A stretch of 64,000 bases of DNA, taken from the NCBI RefSeq assembly GCF_028867935.1, contig NZ_JAPQNS010000002.1:310001-374000 (forward strand). The letters are read 5' to 3'. The stretch is from Flavobacterium sp. SUN052. GTDB lineage: Bacteria; Bacteroidota; Bacteroidia; Flavobacteriales; Flavobacteriaceae. Positions 51,978-59,622 of this stretch are shown in pieces (positions within the stretch are counted from its first letter, which is position 1; each line of letters begins with the position of its first letter). Below the pieces are notes generated by a model. That model was not told where the DNA came from. It saw only the letters and a list, made by a program, of their open reading frames with translations, and did no database searches. Both the position numbers and the translations under genes were made by a program.

Positions 51978-52541
51978 CTAGGCAAACACAGTCGTTATAT
52001 CAACACTCAATCCGGCCAGTACACCTGACTCAATTGCACCTTTCTCTACAGCAAAAGCCACCAGATCATATCCGCTTCCCTGACGGCCATAGACTTCAAT
52101 GCTTTGGTGTTTTGTATCTACAATCCAGTACTCGGCTACGCCCGTACGCTCGTATAGTTTGAATTTCGTATTGCGGTCTAACTTGATTGACGAAGGAGAA
52201 ATGATTTCAATGACTAAATCGGGTGCACCGAAGAAACCATCTTCCTGTAGCTTAGGCAGGTTAGCATCCAACACTACAAATAAATCCGGTTGCACATCAG
52301 TGTTTGGCTCTGGCACTACGCCAAAGGGCGCGAAAAAGACTTTACCTAGTTTATTTGCTTTAACATGACTGCCGAGAAGTAGGTGCAATTCTGCTAGTAC
52401 GCTCTGATGTGTTGCGGTAGGATGATTCTTGGCCACTATTTCGCCATCAATAAGTTCAAAAATGTATGCCTTCTCTTCCTCCTCCGAAAATTCCATAGCC
52501 CGAAACTCCTCGTGAGTAACCGGCTTCATGATTGTCTGCAT
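51978..52541 (-). CDS. Uma2 family endonuclease-fold protein (DUF820)
   Basis: 187 residues from the ATG at 52541 (MQTIMKPVTHEEF); a TTG further upstream is a weaker start. It has the PD-(D/E)XK nuclease fold signature of Uma2: EPNTDVQPDLFVV with the Asp, PDLVIEIISPSS with the Glu, then DRNTKFKLYERTGVAEYWIVD. Many such proteins exist in cyanobacteria and Bacteroidota; some are parts of transposons, but most have no known role. It lies right behind the displaced glmS end, so it probably was the original downstream neighbour of glmS. Confidence 0.85.
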   Translation of the reverse strand: MQTIMKPVTHEEFRAMEFSEEEEKAYIFELIDGEIVAKNHPTATHQSVLAELHLLLGSHVKANKLGKVFFAPFGVVPEPNTDVQPDLFVVLDANLPKLQEDGFFGAPDLVIEIISPSSIKLDRNTKFKLYERTGVAEYWIVDTKHQSIEVYGRQGSGYDLVAFAVEKGAIESGVLAGLSVDITTVFA

Positions 52542-52583
52542 CGTCTTTGTTGTTTGCGTCAACTGAAAGAACAATTTACGGAA

Positions 52584-52650
52584 TTTACTCCACTGTTACC
52601 GACTTTGCTAGATTTCGCGGCTGATCTACGTTACGACCTCTCATGACGGC
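52584..52650 (-). repeat. Displaced copy of the glmS 3' end (att-like repeat, outer copy)
   Basis: 67 bp with 64 identities to 55340-55406. On the minus strand it encodes AVMRGRNVDQPRNLAKSVTV-E and a TAA, exactly the last 21 residues of GlmS. The three differences (CGG to AGA, CTG to CTA) are synonymous. Confidence 0.9.
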
Positions 52651-54094
52651 TAGGTTTGCTTGAGCCTAAAATCCTTTCGGCAACATCTGAGTTTAATTTG
52701 TAATAATACATCCGGCGATCCAAAGATGTTGGAATTCGCACAATAGCATCATCAATCTCAAATACCACTTTGAGCTTCGAGTTTAAACTCTTCAAAAACT
52801 CTGCTCGTATTTTACGCTGATTATCAGCAGTTTTATCGCCAATATTAAGCAGATTGTGCAGTTTATCATTCGTAAAACTATCATCTGTAATTTCTGCTAA
52901 ATCAGTCAATACATGTTTCTCTTGCGAAGTAAAAGCAAGCCAATCGAAAGGCGATTCCTTTACTTCTAGTATTTGACCACCAGTTCCTGAATGGATTGCA
53001 TGATGTCTTTTCCATACAATTAGGCTAAATAACCCGAGAATACTCAAGGCGGATAAAATCAAGTAAACATTAGGCAGGTATACATCAGTCTCGACTTCAT
53101 AGAATCGGCCTATTGGTTTAGCCTTTAGCCAAATTTCATTGACTGGCAATTTAAAAATCCCTATCGATTTTGCGAACTTGTTTGATGCCATGGTATGGAA
53201 ATACAATGTATCATGCCAAATATAAGATCGGTAGATATTAGCCTCAGAATTATCTTCAACGCCAGTCAGCAACCTTGGCGAATCTGACCATAAGCGAGCT
53301 TCATTTCGTATTGCGTCAACGATCAGTAAACTTACATAGGGGTGCTCATAATGCTTAAAGATGAAGTAGTTTCCAGCTTGAAACCAACTCAGTCGATTTA
53401 TCAAATCAGGCTTTATATGGTTCCGTATCGTCTCACTAATTTGCCCCGCTTTTCTCCACCCATTGCGCTTGAAAGAGTACAAATACACATTCTGATCCCA
53501 CGTTACAGTTTTGCCTGTCTTTGTATCGTACTGTTGTAGAGAAAATGTCGTTAGAAATTGATCACCTTCTGGCAAGTAACCAGTGAAGCCAAAACACATT
53601 GATAAAGGGCCAGGTATTATTGGCGATACCCCTTCCCATTCACGGGTCTCGGACTTAAAAAATGTTTGTACTCCGTTAGTCTGCCAAAAGCCATATCCAC
53701 CGAAACTATACAATGTATCACGCCTGAGAAATTTAGCAGCATAACAGTTATAACCACGGTAATAAGTATGATCGAGACGTTCCAACCTCAGAGAATCAAA
53801 ATCAAAGCGATAGACCTGCTGGGTACAGTCCATCAACAAGTAACGAGACTGCTGTTTACCTGTCTCAATGCTCTTTACCCGCACAACAGGTGGTAATTCT
53901 CTTTCGTCAATTCCTACTAGTTGAACTCTAGCCGCGAATTGCCAAATTCCATTTTGATCTTCGTAAGATAGCGTCCCTCGTTGTGTGTCTATCTGATACA
54001 ATCTACCATCTGGAAAATCTGGCCATACCAGTTTGGCAGCGTAGAGTCCGTTAAAACCTAACAGGAACAGAAGAAAAGTAAAGAATTGTCTCAT
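52631..54094 (-). CDS. Membrane protein with kelch/propeller-like ectodomain and cytoplasmic C-terminal domain
   Basis: 487 residues from the ATG at 54094 (MRQFFTFLLFLLGFNGLYAA, a signal peptide); the frame is open 49 codons further left. An extracytoplasmic beta-propeller-like part (about 20-340; GRLYQIDTQRGTLSYEDQNG, LYSFGGYGFWQTNGVQTF, YDTKTGKTVTWDQNVYLYSF), one membrane helix (about 350-370; VYLILSALSILGLFSLIVW), and a cytoplasmic domain (about 390-480; FTSQEKHVLTDLAEITDDSF, NQRKIRAEFLKSLNSKLKVV) that looks helical with a winged-helix flavour. One-component transmembrane sensor is a guess. The last six codons and stop come from the displaced glmS end read in another frame. Confidence 0.65.
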   Translation of the reverse strand: MRQFFTFLLFLLGFNGLYAAKLVWPDFPDGRLYQIDTQRGTLSYEDQNGIWQFAARVQLVGIDERELPPVVRVKSIETGKQQSRYLLMDCTQQVYRFDFDSLRLERLDHTYYRGYNCYAAKFLRRDTLYSFGGYGFWQTNGVQTFFKSETREWEGVSPIIPGPLSMCFGFTGYLPEGDQFLTTFSLQQYDTKTGKTVTWDQNVYLYSFKRNGWRKAGQISETIRNHIKPDLINRLSWFQAGNYFIFKHYEHPYVSLLIVDAIRNEARLWSDSPRLLTGVEDNSEANIYRSYIWHDTLYFHTMASNKFAKSIGIFKLPVNEIWLKAKPIGRFYEVETDVYLPNVYLILSALSILGLFSLIVWKRHHAIHSGTGGQILEVKESPFDWLAFTSQEKHVLTDLAEITDDSFTNDKLHNLLNIGDKTADNQRKIRAEFLKSLNSKLKVVFEIDDAIVRIPTSLDRRMYYYKLNSDVAERILGSSKPSRHERS

Positions 54095-54239
54095 ACAGTA
54101 GGCAGATGAATGCCTTAAAAGGAATGGACACAGCTCGCAAAAATGGCTAAAAGAACGTGAACATCTGTGAATGACTGAAATCACGGAATAGTTTTTGGCA
54201 GATTTTAAGAGGCTACTGACATTTGCATCCATAGTACAC

Positions 54240-54365
54240 ATGATACAAAATTGTCAACTCTTACTTCAGCTAATAAATGGAGAGCAAATGTCGAAAGAGC
54301 ATATTGACTATTTTGAATATACCAGTAACAGCACAGTTGCTCCATTAAGCGAAGCAGCGGTATAA
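54240..54365 (+). CDS. Possible 41-residue gene at the head of the island operon
   Basis: ATG at 54240, TAA at 54363-54365. The product begins MIQNCQLLLQLINGEQMSKE and ends STVAPLSEAAV. A second in-frame ATG (54288) would give 25 residues. GACATTTG near 54220 is a degenerate -7 box. The next gene starts 20 bp after the stop. Composition is protein-like, but there is no homology I can name. Confidence 0.35.
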   Translation: MIQNCQLLLQLINGEQMSKEHIDYFEYTSNSTVAPLSEAAV

Positions 54366-54384
54366 ACTCTTTATATAACACAAT

Positions 54385-54837
54385 ATGCTCGCATTTATCC
54401 TTTGCATCTCTGTACTCTTTATTGTTATGTACATTAAAAAACAAAAAGAAACTATTAAGGCTACTGGATTGGAACGTTTTAGAAACCCAAAAATATTGAA
54501 AGACATGCCAATGTCGCGAATTTCTGCTTGTTATGCAGACGAAAAACTCGCGTCCAATATCCAATCAAGAACTAACTTAATAGCTCTCATGAGAGATAGT
54601 ACGGAAAAAAAAGATGGCTATTCTCATCAAGAAATAAGGAGAAGAGTTATTCATGACTACTATGCAAAAACTATTGATTGTTCAGCCTCTACTGAGGAAG
54701 AAATTTTTAATAAGCTAGCTGAAAACGAAGTTGAAGAAACTCGATTCATTATGCTGAAAGTACATGCTGATGATATGTATACTAAAGTATTTGATGATTT
54801 GTGGAAAGAAAAGTATGGATTCAGTAGCCTTTTATAA
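54385..54837 (+). CDS. Island hypothetical protein with N-terminal membrane helix
   Basis: 150 residues. The first 17 residues (MLAFILCISVLFIVMYI) are a membrane anchor, followed by a basic segment (KKQKETIKATGLERFRNPK) and an acidic helical C-terminal part (EEEIFNKLAENEVEETRFIM). No recognised domain. AT-rich codons set it apart from housekeeping neighbours. It is followed after 25 bp by the beta-flower gene, same direction. Confidence 0.6.
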   Translation: MLAFILCISVLFIVMYIKKQKETIKATGLERFRNPKILKDMPMSRISACYADEKLASNIQSRTNLIALMRDSTEKKDGYSHQEIRRRVIHDYYAKTIDCSASTEEEIFNKLAENEVEETRFIMLKVHADDMYTKVFDDLWKEKYGFSSLL

Positions 54838-54862
54838 ACAGTAAAATAAAGCAACATAAACA

Positions 54863-55051
54863 ATGGCAAATCAGGTTCTTAAAGACCGATCAAACAACAG
54901 AATCGGCGAAATTCGAGAAGAAGGAGGAAGGCTCGTCATTTTCGATCCCCAAAATCGTAGGAAAGGAAGCTACGACCCTAAAACAAACACCACATACAAT
55001 AGTGTGAATAGTAAAATTGGTACAGGCAACCTTTTAACTACTCTACTTTGA
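54863..55051 (+). CDS. 4-fold beta-flower domain protein
   Basis: 62 residues. The repeated short strands VLKDRSNNRIGEIREEGGRL, VIFDPQNRRKGSYDPKTNTT and SKIGTGNLLTTLL follow the pattern of the small 4-fold beta-flower family. Each strand pair begins with D-x-x-(N/G)-R. Proteins of this type occur in accessory regions and next to secreted-polymorphic elements; the molecular role is unknown. Second cargo gene of the rightward island operon. Confidence 0.65.
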   Translation: MANQVLKDRSNNRIGEIREEGGRLVIFDPQNRRKGSYDPKTNTTYNSVNSKIGTGNLLTTLL

Positions 55052-55093
55052 ATTGATTACTTTTCAACCACAAAATTTCACAATCAACTCGTT

Positions 55094-55312
55094 ATGAGAC
55101 CCGTAGAAACGCATGTCTATCAAGGTAAAGAAATCCCTGTAGACCTAAAATTGACCGTTCTCAGTATAGCGGTTTTACCTGGTGACGAAGAAAAAGCGCT
55201 AGGATTGTTATCAATCGAAGCAGAGAAATACAAGGATCAAGGATTCTCATATAGAGAATTTCACCAAGAAGGCAATCCATACATTACAGTTTTTATCGAG
55301 GGTTTACCTTAA
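55094..55312 (+). CDS. Island hypothetical protein
   Basis: 72 residues, no signal peptide (MRPVETHVYQGKEIPVDLKL...GDEEKALGLLSIEAEKYKDQ...YITVFIEGLP). The predicted strand-strand-helix-strand order suits a small alpha/beta or ferredoxin-like fold. No family is recognised. 42 bp after the beta-flower gene and ended by a strong hairpin. Confidence 0.6.
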   Translation: MRPVETHVYQGKEIPVDLKLTVLSIAVLPGDEEKALGLLSIEAEKYKDQGFSYREFHQEGNPYITVFIEGLP

Positions 55313-55342
55313 AAAAAGGAGCGCAAATGCGCTCCTTTTTTT
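55311..55342. terminator. Bidirectional terminator between island operon and glmS
   Basis: AAAAAAAGGAGCGCA and its exact complement with almost no loop (AA), giving A- and T-runs on both sides. The T-run overlaps the last bases of the glmS stop codon. Confidence 0.8.
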
Positions 55343-55406
55343 ACTCCACTGTTACCGACTTTGCCAGATTTCGCGGCTGATCTACGTTACGACCCCGCAT
55401 GACGGC
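55340..55406 (-). repeat. glmS 3'-end repeat, inner (functional) copy
   Basis: Last 67 bp of the intact glmS gene; direct repeat of 52584-52650 with three synonymous substitutions. Confidence 0.9.
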
Positions 55407-57179
55407 AATATCGTACGAAAGCAACTGCAACGGAATCACCGAGATCAACGGCATCAGAATCTCGTGGACTTTGGGAATTTCAATCACGAAATCAACCATA
55501 CCGGGCAAGTTAGTATCACCTTCGGTTGTGATGGCGATTACGCGACCTTTGCGGGCTTTTACTTCCTGAATGTTCGATACTACTTTCTCGTAAGAGCTGT
55601 CTTTAGTGGCAATAACCACCACGGGCATATCTTCGTCGATGAGGGCAATAGGGCCGTGCTTCATCTCGGCGGCTGGGTATCCCTCCGCGTGTATGTAGCT
55701 AATTTCTTTTAGCTTAAGTGCTCCTTCCAAAGCAACGGGGAAGTTCAATCCCCGACCCAGATAGATAAAATTGCGGGCATACGTAAAAATTCGGGCAATT
55801 TCCTTCACTTTGTCAGCAGCCTGCAATACCCGCTCCACTTTGGAAGGAATGCTTTCGAGTTCGGCCAGTAATAACCGGAAAAGCGAGTCCGAAATAGTTC
55901 CTTTCCGCTTGGCGGCCGCTAAGGCAATCATGGTCAGTACCGTTACCTGAGCAGTAAAAGCCTTTGTACTGGCTACACCAATTTCGGGACCAGCGTGCGT
56001 AAATGCACCTGCGTGAGTTGCCCGCGCAATAGATGAACCAACCACGTTACAAACGCCAAAAATGGTTGCTCCTTTCGACTTAGCCAGTTCAATAGCAGCC
56101 AGCGTATCGGCTGTTTCGCCCGATTGCGAAATGGCAATTACAATGTCGCCTTCTTTAATAATTGGGTTCCGATACCGAAACTCCGACGCATACTCTACTT
56201 CGACCGGAATCCGGGCTAGCTCTTCAAAAATGTATTCAGCAACCAAGCCAGCGTGCCACGACGTACCGCAGCCGATAATGACAATCCGCTTCGACTTGGC
56301 CAGTTTGTCCATATAATCCCGCAGACCACCGAGTTGCAAAATGCCTTCATCGGCATTTACCCGGCCGCGCATAGAGTCGGCAATAGAGCGAGGCTGTTCA
56401 AAAATCTCCTTGAGCATGAAATGGTCGAATCCACCCTTTTCGATGGCCTCCAACTCCATTTCGACTTTCTGCACATAAGGTGTTTTCTCAGCGTTTTCGA
56501 GCGTCACAATTTTCAGGTCGCCGTCGCGAACTACGGCAATTTCGTAGTCGTTCAGGTAAACCACGTCTTTTGTGTACTCAATAATTGGCGATGCATCCGA
56601 CGCAAAGAAAAACTCGTTTTCCCCTACCCCAATCACCAGCGGGCTTCCTTTGCGGGCCGCAATCAATTGGGTCGGATCGTCTTTGCTCATTACTACAATG
56701 GCGTAAGCACCAACCACTTCCTGCAAAGCCAGCCGTACGGCTTCTTCCAGAGACGACCCAGTGTTTTCCTGAATATCCTCAATAAATTGAATTAGTACCT
56801 CCGTGTCTGTTTCCGACTGAAACTTATGCCCTTTTGCAATTAGGCTTTTCTTGATGGCCGCATAGTTCTCAATGATGCCGTTGTGAATAATGGCTAGCCC
56901 CCGATGGAATGAATAATGCGGGTGAGCGTTCACATCGTTCGGCTCGCCGTGGGTGGCCCATCGGGTATGACCCATGCCGATAGTCGCGTGTAAGTCCCGG
57001 CCATCCAACTCGCCTTCCAGGTCGGTAACTTTACCTTTTTTCTTATAAACCTTCAGGCCATGACCATTCAGCAGGGCAATGCCCGCACTGTCATAACCGC
57101 GATATTCCAGTCGTTTCAGGCCCTTCAGGACCAGGGGAGCCGCTTCGCGATGTCCCACATAGGCTACAATTCCACACAT
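55341..57179 (-). CDS. glmS: Glutamine-fructose-6-phosphate aminotransferase (isomerizing)
   Basis: Makes glucosamine 6-phosphate from fructose 6-phosphate and glutamine, the first step to UDP-GlcNAc for cell wall and outer membrane. 612 residues, standard length (609 in E. coli). N-terminal glutaminase with the nucleophile Cys2 (MCGIVAYVG), RYDSAGIAL-like RGYDSAG, and GMGHTRWATHG. Two SIS domains bind the sugar phosphate (IVIIGCGTSWHAGLVAEYIF, VIAISQSGETADTLAAI, YLGRGLNFPVALEGALKLKE). C-terminal end NLAKSVTVE. Its 3' end is the probable integration site of the 2.7-kb island. Confidence 0.98.
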   Translation of the reverse strand: MCGIVAYVGHREAAPLVLKGLKRLEYRGYDSAGIALLNGHGLKVYKKKGKVTDLEGELDGRDLHATIGMGHTRWATHGEPNDVNAHPHYSFHRGLAIIHNGIIENYAAIKKSLIAKGHKFQSETDTEVLIQFIEDIQENTGSSLEEAVRLALQEVVGAYAIVVMSKDDPTQLIAARKGSPLVIGVGENEFFFASDASPIIEYTKDVVYLNDYEIAVVRDGDLKIVTLENAEKTPYVQKVEMELEAIEKGGFDHFMLKEIFEQPRSIADSMRGRVNADEGILQLGGLRDYMDKLAKSKRIVIIGCGTSWHAGLVAEYIFEELARIPVEVEYASEFRYRNPIIKEGDIVIAISQSGETADTLAAIELAKSKGATIFGVCNVVGSSIARATHAGAFTHAGPEIGVASTKAFTAQVTVLTMIALAAAKRKGTISDSLFRLLLAELESIPSKVERVLQAADKVKEIARIFTYARNFIYLGRGLNFPVALEGALKLKEISYIHAEGYPAAEMKHGPIALIDEDMPVVVIATKDSSYEKVVSNIQEVKARKGRVIAITTEGDTNLPGMVDFVIEIPKVHEILMPLISVIPLQLLSYDIAVMRGRNVDQPRNLAKSVTVE

Positions 57180-57189
57180 AGTTGATTCT

Positions 57190-57227
57190 AAAAAAAAGCC
57201 CCAGCCCGTTTGTAACAGACTGGGGCA
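57190..57227 (-). terminator. Terminator in front of glmS
   Basis: Minus strand: GCCCCAG / CTGGGGC stem with partly paired interior, then eight T. It ends the DUF4270 transcript but also lies between a TATCTTTG box (57226-57233) and the glmS start, so it would be in the leader of any glmS transcript from that box. Confidence 0.7.
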
Positions 57228-57233
57228 AAGATA
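57226..57233 (-). promoter_or_regulatory. Candidate -7 box of glmS
   Basis: TATCTTTG on the minus strand matches TANNTTTG. No TTG is found at the right distance, so the promoter is uncertain. Confidence 0.35.
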
Positions 57234-57249
57234 AGATGTTCAATCGAGC

Positions 57250-58719
57250 TTAGTTCGACGATGTAAAAAACAGGATTAACTTCACGCTAGCCTTACCATC
57301 CAAAACCATCCGCTGTAGCCGGTCATTCAAATAAACCTGCTGCTGAGCGGGCGATAATACCCCAGCACTCGTAACAGGAGCAATGTTTGAACTTCCGGGA
57401 GTTAACAGCAGTAATCCGTTGTTGGGCGTTGTACCAGCCATAATTGACTGAATATAACCCGTCATATTGATCGTGTAGTTTTTGCCACGGCTATCATAAG
57501 TGGCCACCTGTGGACTATAAAACGACGTTTCATTCCGGTTCACAGCTGCCCCCGGAAATGATGGTACCAACTGAACCACTTTGTTGGGTGTAGAGCGTGC
57601 CAATTGGAAGCCGTTAGGTTCAGCCAGCGCCAGATACGGAACCACACTGAAACTAGAAGGGACAGTGCCATCCAGTTGCGTAGGTGTAATGACCAGGTCA
57701 GCCCGGTTGATAGCTACCCGACGACTCTGCTCCAATGACAATAAAGTCGGAAACTCAATCTTAGTTGTTACCCCACTGAACGGTTGAACGTACGTTCGCC
57801 CATTGGTTGCCGAACTAGACAGTGGCTGTCCAGCTTTTAGATTGGCCAAAGGCGTTCCAGTGCGGTCAACCGTTAAGTTGGTAAACCGGGGACCAGTAAA
57901 TGTAAAGAGTTGCGACCGGGCTGAGGTTTCCCCATCAACGTGAAAATACAACGCTACATTTGAGCCCGTAACAACCTGTAAAATAGCCGCTTTATCAGTG
58001 GTAGTCGGAACAATAGCGAAGCCTTTTTTATTTAGCGCCAAGTATTTTGTTTGATCTTTAGCGTCGTCAGTATTCGCTAACTTGATTAAATCCTGACCAA
58101 TTTCATCGGGTAATCGAAAAAATAAGCGTGTACTATCTCCCGCTGTACTCAACGGACGTGGATTCACTGTAAACTTGACAATGGGTTGCGCTTCATAACC
58201 GGCTGTATTCCGAATATCATAGTTGCCCGTACCCAGATCCTCAGTAAGCCGATGAATCCCCCACTCCTGGCGAACTAATGTATCACCGAAGTAATAAAAG
58301 TCGTACCCCATCAACAACTTCGTTGAATCGTAAACGATTTTATTAGCCGCTATTACATTACCGCTGTTATCAGTAACCGTAAACGCCGAGTTCAATACGT
58401 ACCGGGCGTACGATGTTGCCCGGCCTTTACCAAAAATCGGATCAGAATATCTACCAACCAGCAGGCCGCTCAGTCCGTTGCTTCGCACCGAATCCAGCAG
58501 GACAGTCGACCGGTTAATCGTGAATGTATCACTCAAGAAAACGCCCACCGGAGTAGTGGGCGCTAATCCAATCTCACTAGGTTCCTGGCAAGCCAGAACG
58601 GCCAGCGTAGCGCCGACCAGCAAGGTGGCCTTAGCCAACCAATTGCGTGTAGAGGTTAAAATACCGGTCGGCAAAATCTTCGTCTTCGTTAGTTCCGAGT
58701 TTATGGTCGGGTATGTCAT
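57250..58719 (-). CDS. DUF4270 family lipoprotein
   Basis: 489 residues in the longest form. The lipobox is at about residue 44 (LVGATLAVLAC) followed by QEPSEIG, and the body contains DSVRSNGLSGLLVGRYSDPI and many strands typical of DUF4270, a Bacteroidota outer-surface lipoprotein family of unknown function. The start is uncertain: the ATG at 58719 would overlap the GT5 gene by 89 bp and give an unusually long n-region, while a TTG at 58638 would start right at the GT5 stop and give a normal signal peptide. Confidence 0.8.
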   Translation of the reverse strand: MTYPTINSELTKTKILPTGILTSTRNWLAKATLLVGATLAVLACQEPSEIGLAPTTPVGVFLSDTFTINRSTVLLDSVRSNGLSGLLVGRYSDPIFGKGRATSYARYVLNSAFTVTDNSGNVIAANKIVYDSTKLLMGYDFYYFGDTLVRQEWGIHRLTEDLGTGNYDIRNTAGYEAQPIVKFTVNPRPLSTAGDSTRLFFRLPDEIGQDLIKLANTDDAKDQTKYLALNKKGFAIVPTTTDKAAILQVVTGSNVALYFHVDGETSARSQLFTFTGPRFTNLTVDRTGTPLANLKAGQPLSSSATNGRTYVQPFSGVTTKIEFPTLLSLEQSRRVAINRADLVITPTQLDGTVPSSFSVVPYLALAEPNGFQLARSTPNKVVQLVPSFPGAAVNRNETSFYSPQVATYDSRGKNYTINMTGYIQSIMAGTTPNNGLLLLTPGSSNIAPVTSAGVLSPAQQQVYLNDRLQRMVLDGKASVKLILFFTSSN

Positions 58720-59440
58720 TAAGAATGGCGTTCAAACTTTCACTTACTTCGTCTTCGGCGCGTACCACGGCGTCCGCATAGGCACAACCAACGCGGATAA
58801 ATCCTTCGTAATCACCTGTTTTTAATTCCGACAACATCTCGTCGTCAACATCCAGCATTTTAGCCTTCTCAATCAACTCTTCACTACTAAACTGGTGATC
58901 AAAGGCATTGTTATACACGGTGAATACCGACTTCGAGTCTTTAAACATCGGGTCGTTCTTGTATGTCGTTTTCAGATACAGCGGAATTAGCGCGGTCATC
59001 CAATCATTGCAATGGACAATATCAGGCGACCATCCTAATTTTTTCACTGTTTCGAGAGCACCCTTACAAAAGAAAATAGCCCGTTCGTCGTTGTCGTCAT
59101 AGAACCGGTTTTCCTTATCGTGAAAAACGTACTTCCGTTGGAAATAGTCTTCATTATCGATGAAATAAACCTGTAACTTGGCATTCGGAATCGAGGCAAC
59201 CTTGATAATCAGCGGTTTCTCTTCGTCACCTACCGAGATATTGATTCCCGACAGACGAACCACTTCATGCAACCGGTTTTTGCGCTCGTTGATCAAGCCA
59301 AACCGAGGAACCAGAATCCGAATTTCCATGCCCCGTTCCTGCATCACCTGCGGTAATTTGCGAACAAAATCAGCAACGTCGGTGGTTTTCAAGAAAGGGT
59401 TAATCTCACTGGCAACGTACAGGATACGGAGTTTGCTCAT
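58631..59440 (-). CDS. Short glycogen/starch synthase-like protein (GT5 N-terminal domain only)
   Basis: 269 residues. It has the N-terminal half of the GT5 glycogen synthase fold: ILYVASEINPFLKTTDVADF (the ADP-glucose site has lost the K-x-G-G-L of true synthases), IRILVPRFGLINERK, and SPDIVHCNDWMTALIPLYL. The C-terminal GT-B half is missing, so a normal synthase reaction is unlikely. Such short proteins sit next to panC in many Bacteroidota; here panC is divergent across 182 bp. Role unknown; annotated automatically as glycogen synthase in many genomes. Confidence 0.85.
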   Translation of the reverse strand: MSKLRILYVASEINPFLKTTDVADFVRKLPQVMQERGMEIRILVPRFGLINERKNRLHEVVRLSGINISVGDEEKPLIIKVASIPNAKLQVYFIDNEDYFQRKYVFHDKENRFYDDNDERAIFFCKGALETVKKLGWSPDIVHCNDWMTALIPLYLKTTYKNDPMFKDSKSVFTVYNNAFDHQFSSEELIEKAKMLDVDDEMLSELKTGDYEGFIRVGCAYADAVVRAEDEVSESLNAILNDIPDHKLGTNEDEDFADRYFNLYTQLVG

Positions 59441-59483
59441 AAAAGACGGGCGCTAATTGGACTGATTGAAATTAGAAAATCTG

Positions 59484-59514
59484 CAAAATTATACAATTTT
59501 TTCGCTGAATTCAA
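59484..59514 (-). promoter_or_regulatory. Promoter of the short GT5 gene
   Basis: Minus strand TTG (59514-59512), exactly 20 bp, TAATTTTG (59491-59484): strong Bacteroidota promoter with a leader of about 40 nt. Confidence 0.7.
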
Positions 59515-59622
59515 TACTAAAAGTCCAAAAAAACACCAATCTGGCAATAATACACACTTAAGGCACTGCTGCAAACTCTTTTATCCCTACTTTTCAGCCA
59601 GAAAAGTAAATCGTCTTTGTTT

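Larger units (their letters stand above)
52584..55406. mobile_element. Candidate AT-rich island inserted at the glmS 3' end
   Basis: The 2.7-kb segment between the two 67-bp direct repeats is visibly richer in A+T than its surroundings and carries five genes, none of them housekeeping. The layout (intact glmS, repeat, cargo, second repeat) is that of a site-specific integration into the 3' end of a conserved gene. No integrase or transposase is inside it, so it would be a passive or decayed element. Confidence 0.65.

Noticed and set aside
52584..52650. Tn7-type insertion at glmS
   Set aside because: No tns genes are present, and Tn7 inserts behind glmS without making a second glmS end.
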